Below, one piece after another: positions 17,613-26,677 of a stretch of DNA of 64,000 nucleotides. How positions within the stretch are numbered: position 1 is the stretch's first letter; each line of letters opens with the position of its first letter. Made by a program: the position numbers and the translations under genes. The stretch is from DASWZN01 sp036404435 (GTDB taxonomy: Bacteria; Acidobacteriota; Terriglobia; Bryobacterales; Bryobacteraceae): assembly GCA_036404435.1 (NCBI GenBank), contig DASWZN010000043.1, positions 1-64,000 of the forward strand, given 5' to 3'. The notes beneath the pieces are model-generated. The model saw only the letters and a program-made list of their open reading frames with translations, was not told where the DNA came from and did not search any database.

Positions 17613-17990
17613 TCAGATCGTCACCAGAAGCAGCTCAGGAGCGATTCGCCTGAGATCGGCGGCGTCGCTGGTGACCACGACTGGGCCGGTCCTCCGGGCA
17701 CAAACAACGACGTGGGCGTCAACGATATCGGCCGTCGCCGTCTGGGCCAGCAAGAGCCCGACGGCCGTCGCGTCCCGTCCGTCGAGCGCAACAAGATCCG
17801 TGCCCGCCTGTCGAATCAGCCGGGACAGGCGAGCCTGCCGCGCAGGGTAACGAATGGCCTGTGCCAAGGCCATCGCGGGTATTGTGATCCGCATGCCGCG
17901 TTCGGCGGCTCGAGCGAGAAGCGCGAGCACGCGCCGATCGCTCCGGTCCAGCGCGATCAATCCACCGGCGTCGAAAACGATCCCGTTCAC
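17613..17990 (-). CDS. PIN-domain toxin (VapC-like RNase)
   Basis: This 125-residue PIN-domain protein is the probable toxin of a type II toxin-antitoxin pair and a candidate RNase. Catalytic acid positions are visible: FDAGGLIALDR near the start, TADIVDAHVV at about residue 90, and the VVTSDAADL strand. The usual Glu after the second strand is replaced by Gln (PAMALAQAIRY), as I recall for one large PIN family. The start is a GTG overlapping the stop of the upstream gene (GTGA). Upstream in-frame extensions only read through that gene. The partner is the 90-residue protein at 17987-18259. Confidence 0.85.
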   Translation of the reverse strand: MNGIVFDAGGLIALDRSDRRVLALLARAAERGMRITIPAMALAQAIRYPARQARLSRLIRQAGTDLVALDGRDATAVGLLLAQTATADIVDAHVVVCARRTGPVVVTSDAADLRRIAPELLLVTI

Positions 17991-18259
17991 GCTGCTTTCC
18001 TTTTTCTGGGACCTCGCTTCCGCCCCTGGGGAGGGAGCAGCGCGTCGGCCCACGCACGCTCCCTGTTCGTCAGGGGGCCGCCCGTCTCTTGCAGCGCTTC
18101 CTGGAGCATCTCTTTCCATCCCGCCGCGTCCAAAAGGGCGGTTCCAACGGCATGCTTCACGAAGCCGGAAACGTTGGCCGCTTGTCCGGCCGCGACCAGC
18201 GCCCGAATTGCTTCGACCTGATCGCGCTCGAGAGTGATGGTGATCTTCACGGTTGCCAT
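17987..18259 (-). CDS. Antitoxin partner of the PIN toxin
   Basis: This 90-residue protein has an N-terminal strand-helix segment (MATVKITITLERDQVEAIRALV), quoted as the likely ribbon-helix-helix-like DNA-binding part. It ends in a very basic tail (PPQGRKRGPRKRKAA). It precedes and overlaps the PIN gene, the classical antitoxin-toxin order. Family members usually repress their own operon and block the toxin. An ATG at 18271 would add four residues. I preferred 18259, since MATVKIT is the natural beginning of the domain. The gene sits in the gap beyond the carboxyltransferase gene, transcribed in the same direction. Confidence 0.75.
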   Translation of the reverse strand: MATVKITITLERDQVEAIRALVAAGQAANVSGFVKHAVGTALLDAAGWKEMLQEALQETGGPLTNRERAWADALLPPQGRKRGPRKRKAA

Positions 18260-18312
18260 ACCAAGAACCATACCACGCCAACCGTAGGCGTGCTGACGGC
18301 TGACGGCGCCCC

Positions 18313-19860
18313 TCACAGCGGCATGTTCCCGTGCTTCTTCCGTGGCATGGTGTCCACCTTGTTCTCCAACATGCGCAGGGCTCGGATCAGGCGGGGGCGG
18401 GTTTCGTGGGGCTCGATCACGGCGTCGATGTAGCCGCGCTCGGCGGCGACGAAGGGGCTGGCGAAGCGCTCGCGGAACTCCGCGATCTTTTCGCGGCGCA
18501 CCGCATCCGGATCGGCCGCCGCCGCAATCTCGCGCTTGTAGACGATGTTCACCGCACCCTCCGGCCCCATCACGGCGATCTCGGCCGAGGGATAGGCGAA
18601 GTTGATATCCGTGCGGATCTGCTTCGATCCCATGACGCAGTAAGCGCCGCCGTAAGCCTTGCGTGCGATCACGGTGATTTTCGGCACGGTGGCCTCGGCG
18701 TAAGCGTAGAGCAGCTTGGCGCCGTGCCGGATGATGCCGCCAAATTCCTGCCCGGTTCCCGGCAGAAACCCGGGTACGTCCTCGAAGGTCACGAGCGGGA
18801 TGTTGAAACTGTCGCAGAAGCGCACGAACCGCGCTCCCTTGACCGAGGAATCGATGTCGAGGCAACCCGCCAGGTGCGCCGGCTGGTTGGCCACGATGCC
18901 CACGGGGCGCCCGTCGAGCCGGGCCAAGCCCACCACCAGGTTCTTCGCGAAATGCTCGTGGACCTCGAAGAACTCGCCCTCGTCCACCACGCGCAGGATC
19001 ACGTCCTTGATGTCGTAAGGCAGCGTGGAATCTTCGGGAATGATCGTGTCGAGCTGCGGGTCCTGGCGATCGATCGGGTCCGTGCACTCGCGGCGCGGCG
19101 TGTCGTCGCGGTTGTTCTGCGGCAGGTAAGCGAGCAGCGCACGGATCATGCGCAGGCACTCGGCGTCGTCGGGCGCGATGAAGTGGCCCACTCCGCTCAC
19201 GGTGTTGTGCGTCACGGCGCCGCCCAGCTTGTCCTTGGTGACGTCTTCGTGGGTGACGGTGCGGATCACGTCGGGCCCGGTGACGAACATGTAGCTGGTG
19301 CGGTCCACCATGAATACGAAATCCGTGATGGCCGGCGAGTAGACGGCGCCGCCCGCGCAGGGGCCCATGATGGCCGAGATCTGCGGAACCACGCCGCTGG
19401 CCAGCGTGTTGCGCAGGAAAATGTCGGCGTAGCCGGCCAGCGATACCACGCCTTCCTGGATGCGCGCGCCGCCCGAATCGTTGAGTCCCACCAGGGGCGC
19501 GCCGTTCTTCAGCGCCAGATCCATGACCTTGCAAATCTTCTGCGCGTTGGCCTCCGAAAGCGAGCCGCCGAAGACCGTGAAGTCTTGCGCGAAGACGTAA
19601 GTGAGGCGGCCGTGGATGAGGCCCCAGCCGGTGACGAAGCCATCGCCGTCGATGACCTGCTCGTCCATGCCGAAATCGCGCGAGCGGTGGCGGACCAGCT
19701 TGTCGAGCTCTTCGAAAGTGCCCTCGTCGAGGAGAAGCTCGATGCGCTCGCGCGCCGACATTTTGCCTTCCGAGTGCTGCCGCTCGCGGCGCTCCGGGCC
19801 GCCCCCCGCCTCCGCCGCCGCGCGCCGCTTGCGCAGTTCCTCCATCCGCCGGGTGTTCAT
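18313..19860 (-). CDS. Acyl-CoA carboxylase carboxyltransferase (beta) subunit
   Basis: This 515-residue carboxyltransferase moves carboxyl from biotin to an acyl-CoA, most likely propionyl-CoA, or works in methylmalonyl-CoA decarboxylase. Two crotonase-like halves are seen. The N-half has NDSGGARIQEGVVSLAGY and the oxyanion region MGPCAGGAVYSPAITDF. The C-half has EDVPGFLPGTGQEFGGIIRHG and ARKAYGGAYCVMGSK. The C-terminal KKHGNMPL is the hallmark end of PccB/MmdA proteins. No biotin carboxylase or biotin carrier gene is in the window, so the partners lie elsewhere. The acyl-CoA thioesterase upstream (stop 19882) is 21 bases away on the same strand. Confidence 0.92.
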   Translation of the reverse strand: MNTRRMEELRKRRAAAEAGGGPERRERQHSEGKMSARERIELLLDEGTFEELDKLVRHRSRDFGMDEQVIDGDGFVTGWGLIHGRLTYVFAQDFTVFGGSLSEANAQKICKVMDLALKNGAPLVGLNDSGGARIQEGVVSLAGYADIFLRNTLASGVVPQISAIMGPCAGGAVYSPAITDFVFMVDRTSYMFVTGPDVIRTVTHEDVTKDKLGGAVTHNTVSGVGHFIAPDDAECLRMIRALLAYLPQNNRDDTPRRECTDPIDRQDPQLDTIIPEDSTLPYDIKDVILRVVDEGEFFEVHEHFAKNLVVGLARLDGRPVGIVANQPAHLAGCLDIDSSVKGARFVRFCDSFNIPLVTFEDVPGFLPGTGQEFGGIIRHGAKLLYAYAEATVPKITVIARKAYGGAYCVMGSKQIRTDINFAYPSAEIAVMGPEGAVNIVYKREIAAAADPDAVRREKIAEFRERFASPFVAAERGYIDAVIEPHETRPRLIRALRMLENKVDTMPRKKHGNMPL

Positions 19861-19881
19861 GTCGGGACCACCCCCCAGTCG

Positions 19882-20301
19882 CTATTCTAGCGAGGCGTCC
19901 ACGGAGAAACTGGCCCTGACCTCCGGGCTGACGCTGGCCGGCTTGCCGGTCTCGGCATCGATGGGGCACCACAGGGTGCGCGCCTTGGCGAGCAGGCGCC
20001 CATCGGACTCGCGCAGCACTTCCGTGTGGCGTTCGAATTTGAGCCGGCTGGCGGCGCCGACCCAGGTCCTGGCGACGACAGTGTCGCCGAGACGGGCCGG
20101 CTGCTTGTAGTCGATCTCGTGCCGCAGAACAATCCAGAACAGCTTCGCCTGATCGGCGGCGGGCGCCCTGGCTCTCCAATGCGCCACCGCGGCGTCCTGG
20201 ACCCAGCGCAGATAGGTGACGTTGTTGACGTGCCCCAATTCGTCGATATCCGCCGCCTCGACCAGGATCGGAAGTTCGAAGACCTCGGAAGCTTGAGTCA
20301 T
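19882..20301 (-). CDS. Acyl-CoA thioesterase (YbgC/FadM-type hotdog fold)
   Basis: This 139-residue single-hotdog thioesterase hydrolyses acyl-CoAs or 4-hydroxybenzoyl-CoA-like thioesters. It shows the family's opening 'VEAADIDELGHVNNVTYLRWVQDAA', here broken into the catalytic DxxGHVNN motif (residues 19-26) and the following Tyr-Leu-Arg-Trp helix. HEIDYKQPARLGDTVV and RTLWCPIDAETGKP follow. The ATG at 20301 is preferred; an in-frame extension to 20514 is unlike the family and would cover a structured repeat. It is probably co-transcribed with the carboxyltransferase downstream. Confidence 0.9.
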   Translation of the reverse strand: MTQASEVFELPILVEAADIDELGHVNNVTYLRWVQDAAVAHWRARAPAADQAKLFWIVLRHEIDYKQPARLGDTVVARTWVGAASRLKFERHTEVLRESDGRLLAKARTLWCPIDAETGKPASVSPEVRASFSVDASLE

Positions 20302-20345
20302 CTTTTGTAGTATGCACCGCGGGGCGGTCCTCCGGGTCCGGCAGC

Positions 20346-20369
20346 GGCGGGTCTGGAGACCCGCCCCAC
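20346..20369 (-). repeat. Structured intergenic repeat, copy A
   Basis: Read on the minus strand, this starts GTGG and continues into a perfect 9-bp stem (GGCGGGTCT/AGACCCGCC) with a CC loop. It matches copy B at 22934-22957 in inverted orientation, with three compensated pairs in the stem. It lies between the thioesterase start and the ADOP permease start. Confidence 0.6.
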
Positions 20370-20500
20370 AAGTCCCAGTCCCGAGATGCTGCGTCCCAGA
20401 ATCGGACACAGGCATCTCCGAATGGGCTTGCATCCTTTTGATTTGGAATAGGATCGGCCGTGGCACGGCACATGCAATAATCTCTCGAAGGCAGGCATTC

Positions 20501-22918
20501 ATGTTCAACGGCATTCGCTTCTTCGACGATATACGCTACGGTTTCCGGTTGCTGCTGAAGAGTCCCGGCGCCACGGCGATTGCGGTGCTGGCCCTGGGGA
20601 TCGGCATCGGCGTCAACACTGCCGCGTTCATCTCCCTCAAGGCGATGGTGCTGCGTCCGCTGCCGTTCCAGGACCTGAACCGGATCGTAACGCTCTGGGA
20701 GACCCCCGCGAAGAGCCGCACGGAACGCGATTCGGTCTCGGCGGCCAATTTCCTGGACTGGAAGGAGCAGGTCCACTCGTACCAGCACGTCGCGGCGTTC
20801 CGCTGGTGGGATGTGAACCTCACCGGCGTGGACGATCCCGAGCGCTTGCAGGGCTACGCGGTGACGCCGGAGTTTTTTTCGCTATTGGGAATGGCCCCGG
20901 AGCTAGGGCGCGGTTTCGCCCGCGCCGAAGCGGAGCCCGGACACGACCAGGTTGTCGTCCTGGGCCACGGCTTCTGGCAGCGCCGCTTCGCATCCGACCG
21001 CCGCGTGGTGGGACGCACCGTCACGCTCGACGGCCGAGTGTTCACAGTGGTGGGCGTGATGCCGGAGGACTTCGACTTTCCGCTGGCCACGGACGTCTGG
21101 GCTCCGCTGGCTCTTTCGCCGCAGGAGCGCTCGGAGCGTGGTGTCCGCAACCTTCAGGTGATGGGGCGGCTCAAACCCGGCGTCTCGCTCAACGAGGCGC
21201 GGGCGGAGCTGAGCACCGTCGCCACGCGACTGGAAGGCCAATACCCGTTGAGCAACAAGGGCCGCGCCGCAACGATCCTGCGCCTGCTCGATGTAACCAA
21301 CGAAATGACCGACCGCTTCGTGATCATCCTGATGTGCTCCTCCACGTTCGTGCTGCTGCTGGCGTGCGCCAACGTCGCCAACATTCAACTGGCCCGCAGC
21401 ACGGCGCGCGCGAAGGAACTGGCGGTGCGTGCGGCGCTGGGAGCGAGCCGATGGCGGATCTCGCGACAGTTGCTCATCGAAGCGCTCCTGGTTGCACTCG
21501 CGGGCGGAGCGCTCGCCGTCTGCCTGGCGTACTGGGACGTGGGCACGATGAACATGAGAGTTCCCGCGGAGGTTCGCAAGTGGGTCGCCGGTTTGCGGGA
21601 AATTAGGGTGGACGGCCCTGTGATCGCCTTCGCGCTGGTCGCCTCCCTTGTCACGGGCTTACTGTGCGGCCTGGGGTCCGTGTTCCAGTCCTGGGGACAA
21701 GGCAACGTGAACGAGGCGCTGAAGCAGGGTGGCCGGACAGCCGCCAGCGCCGATCGTCACAAGCTGCGCAACACTCTGGTGGTGGTCGAAGTGGCCATGG
21801 CGATGATCCAGTTGGTGGGCGCCGGGCTGATGGTAAAGACCTTCGGACGCATGGCCACGACCAGCCCCGGCTACAATCCCGCCAATCTGCTGACCATGAG
21901 CACGACGCTTCCGGAGACGCGGTATCCGGATGCGGCCCAGCAGCGTTCGTTCTACGACAACCTGCGCGAGCGGCTCGAAACGGCGCCCGCGGTGCGCGCG
22001 GCCTCGATCCGGGGAGCCGGACGAAGCATGACCGGATTTGAGGTGGAGGGGCGGCCGGCGCCGGAGAGTTCAGAGTCGCTGCCCTCGGTGATGCCAGTCG
22101 GCGCGGACTATTTCCGCACCATGGAGCAGCCGGTACGGCATGGGCGGCCCATTGAGGCACGGGATGGGGCGGATACCCAGCCTGTGGCCGTGGTGAGCGA
22201 GGAAGTGGCGCGCCACTACTGGACCACGCGCGGCGAGAATCCGGTGGGCGCGCGCATCCGCCTGAACGGCCCGCAATCACCGTGGCTGACCGTAGTCGGC
22301 GTGGCGGGCGATGAGCGTGAATGGTTCAGAGACATCCCCATTTCCCGCGTCTATACGTCCTTCAGCCAGGGTCCGGGGCGGACGGCCGAGATCCTGGTGC
22401 GAACGCACGGCGATCCCCTCAAAGCGGTGCCGGCGGCGCGCGCCGAGATCGGGAAGCTCGACCGCAGCCAGCCGGTTTACGAAGTGAAGAGCGTGGAGCA
22501 GAACCTGGCGGACCAGATGTCCGGGGTGCGCATCTCGGCGCAATCGATGGCCATCTACGCGGTCCTGGCGCTGGTGCTTGCCTTGTCCGGGACCTACGCC
22601 GTGATTGCGTACTCGGCCGCCCGGCGAACGCAGGAGATGGGCGTGCGCCTGGCGCTCGGCGCAGCGCCGCGGGATGTGCTGAAGCTGGTGGTGGGCCAGG
22701 CCGTCAGACTGGCGCTGGCCGGGCTCGCCATCGGGCTTCCGGCGGCGATCCTGTTGACGCGCGTGATGTCGAGCGCCGTTCTAGGAGTCGTCGCGCTCGA
22801 CTGGACCGTCTTTGCCGGCTTCACCCTGCTGCTGGTGGCCTCGGCCGCGCTGGCGGGCTACGTCCCCGCGCGCCGTGCGGCCGGAGTGGATCCGGTAACG
22901 GCGCTGCGCTGCGAATAG
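20501..22918 (+). CDS. Orphan ABC permease of the acidobacterial ADOP type
   Basis: This 805-residue protein has two FtsX-like domains and two MacB-type periplasmic domains, the 'acidobacterial duplicated orphan permease' layout. The N-terminal RYGFRLLLKSPGATAIAVLA segment, LGIGIGVNTAAF and LRPLPFQD are hallmark sequences of the family. Membrane segments cluster near residues 20-45, 275-300, 330-360, 380-410 and in the last 130 residues (MAIYAVLALVLALSGTYAVI onward). The C-terminus ARRAAGVDPVTALRCE is also typical. No ATPase is adjacent, as usual for ADOPs; the function is unknown. The ATG at 20501 follows an AAGGCA ribosome-site-like stretch. The gene lies between two inverted structured repeats. 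Confidence 0.92.
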   Translation: MFNGIRFFDDIRYGFRLLLKSPGATAIAVLALGIGIGVNTAAFISLKAMVLRPLPFQDLNRIVTLWETPAKSRTERDSVSAANFLDWKEQVHSYQHVAAFRWWDVNLTGVDDPERLQGYAVTPEFFSLLGMAPELGRGFARAEAEPGHDQVVVLGHGFWQRRFASDRRVVGRTVTLDGRVFTVVGVMPEDFDFPLATDVWAPLALSPQERSERGVRNLQVMGRLKPGVSLNEARAELSTVATRLEGQYPLSNKGRAATILRLLDVTNEMTDRFVIILMCSSTFVLLLACANVANIQLARSTARAKELAVRAALGASRWRISRQLLIEALLVALAGGALAVCLAYWDVGTMNMRVPAEVRKWVAGLREIRVDGPVIAFALVASLVTGLLCGLGSVFQSWGQGNVNEALKQGGRTAASADRHKLRNTLVVVEVAMAMIQLVGAGLMVKTFGRMATTSPGYNPANLLTMSTTLPETRYPDAAQQRSFYDNLRERLETAPAVRAASIRGAGRSMTGFEVEGRPAPESSESLPSVMPVGADYFRTMEQPVRHGRPIEARDGADTQPVAVVSEEVARHYWTTRGENPVGARIRLNGPQSPWLTVVGVAGDEREWFRDIPISRVYTSFSQGPGRTAEILVRTHGDPLKAVPAARAEIGKLDRSQPVYEVKSVEQNLADQMSGVRISAQSMAIYAVLALVLALSGTYAVIAYSAARRTQEMGVRLALGAAPRDVLKLVVGQAVRLALAGLAIGLPAAILLTRVMSSAVLGVVALDWTVFAGFTLLLVASAALAGYVPARRAAGVDPVTALRCE

Positions 22919-22933
22919 GCTTCGGACAGAGAC

Positions 22934-22957
22934 GTGGGACAGGCCTCCGGCCTGTCG
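22934..22957 (+). repeat. Structured intergenic repeat, copy B
   Basis: This starts GTGG and continues into an 8-bp stem (GACAGGCC/GGCCTGTC) with a TCC loop. It is the second copy of the element at 20346-20369, here on the plus strand, just after the ADOP gene. Its stem differs from copy A by three paired, compensating substitutions. Confidence 0.6.
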
Positions 22958-22995
22958 GCTTTCTCGTGTTAGAGTGGGTAGGTTTGTGACCCAAC

Positions 22996-24612
22996 ATGCT
23001 GAGCTACGCACGCGGCCCTGAGATCGCCCCGATCGAGAAAACCATCGGGCAGGTCCTCGACGATACGGCGGCGCTGTACCCCGACGGGGACGCGCTCGTC
23101 TCCCGGCACCAGGGGCTGCGGTTGTCCTACCGCCAGCTCCAGGAGGAGGTCGCCCGCACCGCGCGCGGCCTGTGGGGCCTGGGCATCCGGCCCTGCGACC
23201 GCATTGGGATGTGGTCCACCAGTTGTGCCGAATGGGTCTATTTGCAGGCTGCGGCGGCGCGCATCGGCGCCATCCTGGTCAACATCAATCCGGCCTACCG
23301 GGCGCACGACCTGCGCTTCGTGCTCGATCGCTCGCGGGTGCGCCTGCTGTTCCTGCACGAAGCGGACCGCCGCGCCAACTACGTCCGGATTCTCAACGAG
23401 GCGCGGCACGCGGGAGGACTGGCGCTGGAATCGACCGTCCTGCTCGAAAGCGGCGAGTGGCAGCGGATGCTGGACGGCGGCGTGGAGTTTCCGGCCGTGC
23501 CAGCAACCCCCCAGGACGTGGTCAATATTCAGTACACCTCCGGCACCACCGGCTCTCCCAAGGGCGTGCTGCTGACCCACCGCAACCTGGTCAACGACGG
23601 GCTGTTCATTGGCCAACGGCTGAAGGCCGGCGCGGGCGACCGCATCTGCGCGCCGGTGCCGCTCTACCATTGCTTCGGCTGCGTGATCGGGGTCATGGTG
23701 GCGCTGACCTCGGGCGCCACGCTGGTGCTCCCGTCGGCGCAATTCGATCCGCTGGCCACGCTCGAAGCGGTGCACGAGGAGCGCTGCACGGCGCTGTACG
23801 GCGTGCCCACCATGTTCATCTCCGAGTTCGAGCACCCGCGCTTCGCCGAGTTCGATCTGAGCTCGCTGCGCACCGGCGTCATGGCCGGATCGCCCTGCCC
23901 CATCGACCTGATGCGGCGCGTGGTGAACGAGATGTACTGCCGCGAGCTGACCATCTGCTACGGGCAGACGGAGAGCTCGCCGGTGACGGTGATGTCGGCC
24001 ACCGACGACAGCGTCGAAACCCGCGTCACCACCGTGGGCCGCCCTCTGCCCGACACGGAGATCAAACTGGTCGATGTTGCGACCGGAGCGACGGTACCGG
24101 TAGGCGAGCAAGGGGAGCTTTGCGTGCGGGGCTTTGCCGTGATGAAAGGCTACGACAATAACCCCGAAGGCACCGCCGACGCCATCGATTCCGAGGGCTG
24201 GCTGCACTCGGGCGACCTGGCCACCATGCGGCCTGACGGCTACTTCCGGATCACGGGCCGCGCTAAAGACATGGTCAGCCGCGGCGGCGAAAAGGTCTAC
24301 CCGCTCGAGGTCGAGCAGTTCCTGCGCGAGCACCCGTCCGTCTCCGACGTTTACGTTTTCGGCATCCCCGACGAGCGGCTCGGCGAGCGTGTGGCGGCGT
24401 GGGTCCGGCTGAAGCCCAGCCTCGCGGTGGCGCCGGAAGAGATTCGCAACTTCTGCCGCGGGCAGATCGCGTACTTCAAGATCCCCGAGCACATCCGCTT
24501 CGTCGACGCCTTCCCCATGACCGCCAACGGCAAGGTCCAGAAATACCTCATGCGGGCACACGAGGTGAAGGCCCTGGGCCTGGAATCGCTGGCCGAGACG
24601 CAAACGGCGTAG
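22996..24612 (+). CDS. Fatty-acyl-CoA synthetase (AMP-binding)
   Basis: This 538-residue adenylate-forming enzyme activates a carboxylic acid with ATP and CoA, most likely a medium- or long-chain fatty acid. Core motifs are visible: YTSGTTGSPKGVLLTHRNL (P-loop-like), the YGQTESSPVTV motif, GWLHSGDLATM, the ITGRAKDMVSRGGEKVYPLE hinge region, and the catalytic Lys in TANGKVQKYL. The best match among families I know is the FadD/AcsM-like fatty-acyl-CoA ligase group. It begins 77 bases after the ADOP stop. Its stop is 2 bases from the stop of the convergent M20 peptidase. Confidence 0.92.
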   Translation: MLSYARGPEIAPIEKTIGQVLDDTAALYPDGDALVSRHQGLRLSYRQLQEEVARTARGLWGLGIRPCDRIGMWSTSCAEWVYLQAAAARIGAILVNINPAYRAHDLRFVLDRSRVRLLFLHEADRRANYVRILNEARHAGGLALESTVLLESGEWQRMLDGGVEFPAVPATPQDVVNIQYTSGTTGSPKGVLLTHRNLVNDGLFIGQRLKAGAGDRICAPVPLYHCFGCVIGVMVALTSGATLVLPSAQFDPLATLEAVHEERCTALYGVPTMFISEFEHPRFAEFDLSSLRTGVMAGSPCPIDLMRRVVNEMYCRELTICYGQTESSPVTVMSATDDSVETRVTTVGRPLPDTEIKLVDVATGATVPVGEQGELCVRGFAVMKGYDNNPEGTADAIDSEGWLHSGDLATMRPDGYFRITGRAKDMVSRGGEKVYPLEVEQFLREHPSVSDVYVFGIPDERLGERVAAWVRLKPSLAVAPEEIRNFCRGQIAYFKIPEHIRFVDAFPMTANGKVQKYLMRAHEVKALGLESLAETQTA

Positions 24613-24614
24613 GG

Positions 24615-26018
24615 CTACTGGCTCGCCAGCGCCTTCACCAGTTGGTAAACGAACTGGCGGCCCTCGAACACGGCGGTGACGCCGACGCGCTCGTCCTTGC
24701 CGTGGGCGCGGATGTCGTCCTGGTCCTCGGCGATCCCGGAAATACCGTAGACCGGCATGCCGGCGCGGCGCAGGAAGCGGCCGTCGCTCGCTCCCCGGCT
24801 CATGACCGGCACCACGGGCACGCCCGGCCACATCGATTCGGTCACGGCCTTGGTCGCCTCCATGACTTCCGGATTGAGCGGCGACGGCGGGCTGCCGACC
24901 TCGCCTATCGGGCTGTCGGGAGCGGTGGTCACGGTGATGGCGTCGTCGGCAATCACCCCGCGCAGCGTGCGCTCGACCTCTTCCGGCACCTGCCCGGGCA
25001 GGATGCGGCAGTTCACGGTGGCGCGGGCGGATTGGGGCAGCGCGTTCTCGGCATGGCCGGCCTGCACCATGGTGGCCACACAGGTGGTGCGCAGTTCGGC
25101 GTTCAGATCCGGGCTCTCGGAGAGCATCCGCACGGCCGCGGGGTCCGGCGGCTCTGTTGCGAGCAGCCTAGCGATGGCGCCGGCGGTCTTGCCGCCCGTC
25201 CCTATCGCCACGGCGCGGAGGTACGCCCGGCGGCCTTCGTCGAGCATCACCGGGAATTCAAAACCGCTCAGCCGGACCAGCGCCTCCGAGAGCTCGTAAA
25301 TCGCATTGCGCTTCCGGGGAACCGAGCTGTGGCCGCCCTTGTCCTTGGCCTCGATGATGAAAGTCAAGAATCCCTTCTCGCTGTACTGCACCTCGTTGAG
25401 CAGCTTTCGCCCACCCTTGACTTCCAGGCCGCCGCCGTCCAGGTTGATGCAATAGCCGGCGTCGATCGACTGGCGGCGGTTCGCGAGCAGCCAGGCGATG
25501 CCGTTCTCCGAGCCGCCCTCTTCGTCCGCGGTGAGCGCCATGATGAGGTCCCGGTCGGGCCGGTAGTTCTCCTTGTGCCAGCGAATGAAGTTCGACACCA
25601 GGATGGCGTCTCCCTCCTTGATGTCGCTGCTGCCGCGACCGTAGTAGTAGCCGTCCTTCTCGACGAACTGGAAGGGGTCGGTGGTCCAGTCGGCGCGGTT
25701 CGCCTCGACGACGTCCAGGTGGGCGATGAGCAGGATCGGTCTCCGCCGGCCGGTCCCGTGAATGCGGGCCACCAGATTGTTGCGCTCGGGGCGCGGTCCC
25801 AGGATCTGGATGTCGGCGGCGGGAAAGCCCGCGGCGCGCAATCGCGCGGCCATCCGCTCGGCGGCCAAGCCGGTGCTGCCGGTCGAGTGCGTGGTGTTGG
25901 TTTCGATGAGTTCGCGGAGGATGTCGCGCACCAGCGCGTTCTGTGGATTCGCGGCGTCCTGCTGCGCCAGCGCCGCAGCGCCGGCAAAAAGTGTTACCCA
26001 GACCAATCGGGAGAGCAT
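24615..26018 (-). CDS. Exported M20-family zinc peptidase
   Basis: This 467-residue M20/M25/M40 (carboxypeptidase G2/ArgE/DapE-like) enzyme has a signal peptide (cleavage near ALAQQ). Metal ligands and the catalytic acids are seen in LLIAHLDVVEA, YYYGRGSSDIKEGDA and MALTADEEGGSENG. The C-terminal His ligand lies within DDIRAHGKDERV. A dimerisation lid domain at about residues 210-350 (KGGHSSVPRKRNAIYELSEA at its start) is intact. Substrate is unknown but is probably a peptide or N-acyl amino acid. Transcribed leftward and alone, it diverges from the small membrane protein that starts 68 bases away. Confidence 0.92.
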   Translation of the reverse strand: MLSRLVWVTLFAGAAALAQQDAANPQNALVRDILRELIETNTTHSTGSTGLAAERMAARLRAAGFPAADIQILGPRPERNNLVARIHGTGRRRPILLIAHLDVVEANRADWTTDPFQFVEKDGYYYGRGSSDIKEGDAILVSNFIRWHKENYRPDRDLIMALTADEEGGSENGIAWLLANRRQSIDAGYCINLDGGGLEVKGGRKLLNEVQYSEKGFLTFIIEAKDKGGHSSVPRKRNAIYELSEALVRLSGFEFPVMLDEGRRAYLRAVAIGTGGKTAGAIARLLATEPPDPAAVRMLSESPDLNAELRTTCVATMVQAGHAENALPQSARATVNCRILPGQVPEEVERTLRGVIADDAITVTTAPDSPIGEVGSPPSPLNPEVMEATKAVTESMWPGVPVVPVMSRGASDGRFLRRAGMPVYGISGIAEDQDDIRAHGKDERVGVTAVFEGRQFVYQLVKALASQ

Positions 26019-26086
26019 CGCCCGCTAGTTTAGCGCGAAGCGAGAGGCCAGCGCCGCGGAACGGAAACAGGTAGAATCGCACGGAC

Positions 26087-26629
26087 ATGCAGACGCTCGG
26101 GTTGTCCGATTCCACTCCGCGGAGCGAAAGCCGGTTCAAGAGTTTGTTCTGGCCTACGATCCGCAACGACGTCGACCTGGATACTGTCACCACACAGGGG
26201 TTCTGGATCTGCTTCCTGGTGGCGGTGATCACGCTGGTGTGGTGCATCCTCACTAGACAGGTGCTGGTGGGGGTCTTCGATGCGGTCTTCTTCTTCCTGG
26301 GAGGGGTCGGCGTCCGCCAGAGAAGCCGGGTGGCGGCCGTTTGCGTGTTTGGCGCCTACCTGGTCGGGGGATTGGTCTGGGGTTTCAACGTCGTGCGGAT
26401 CATCTTCCTCGCGCTGCTGCTGGCCAATGTTCGCGGCATCTGGCTGTCGTACCGCTGGGAGAGGAGCGCCTCCGAACCGCCGCCACCCCGCCTGACCCAG
26501 ACGCTGCCAGACAGGCTGTCGGACGAACTGCCAGTATTCCTGTGGCCGAAGGTCCGCGTTCTGTTCTACGTGTTGGCAGCCCTGGAACTCGGCGGCGCAC
26601 TCCTCTTGCTGCTGGCGCGCGCCAGATAG
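26087..26629 (+). CDS. Small integral membrane protein of unknown function
   Basis: Not recognised. The 180-residue product has four hydrophobic segments, near residues 38-58 (GFWICFLVAVITLVWCIL), 60-75, 85-110 (VFGAYLVGGLVWGFNVVRII) and 155-178 (VLFYVLAALELGGALLLLLA). A charged, Pro-rich loop sits before the last segment. Similar proteins are common in acidobacterial genomes and carry no assigned role. It lies alone, upstream of the RND adaptor, with 48 bases between. There is no clear sign of co-regulation with the pump. Confidence 0.65.
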   Translation: MQTLGLSDSTPRSESRFKSLFWPTIRNDVDLDTVTTQGFWICFLVAVITLVWCILTRQVLVGVFDAVFFFLGGVGVRQRSRVAAVCVFGAYLVGGLVWGFNVVRIIFLALLLANVRGIWLSYRWERSASEPPPPRLTQTLPDRLSDELPVFLWPKVRVLFYVLAALELGGALLLLLARAR

Positions 26630-26639
26630 ATGTAACCTC

Positions 26640-26668
26640 TTGCGGACCTGCGATAATCCAACTGTATA
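26640..26668 (+). promoter_or_regulatory. Possible promoter of the RND adaptor gene
   Basis: TTGCGG (26640-26645), a 17-base spacer and TGTATA (26663-26668) precede the GTG start at 26678. A GATAAT at 26652-26657 is an alternative -10 that would keep the AGGGAG ribosome site inside the transcript, but it lacks a good -35. The call is tentative. Confidence 0.3.
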
Positions 26669-26677
26669 GGGAGATTT

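Noticed and set aside
17613..17990. PIN toxin considered broken because of Gln instead of Glu
   Set aside because: The same substitution occurs, as I recall, in a large PIN subfamily, and the frame and the other acidic residues are intact.
17987..20788. 933-codon minus-strand frame
   Set aside because: It covers the carboxyltransferase and thioesterase in the wrong phase. Only its last 90 codons (the antitoxin) are protein-like.
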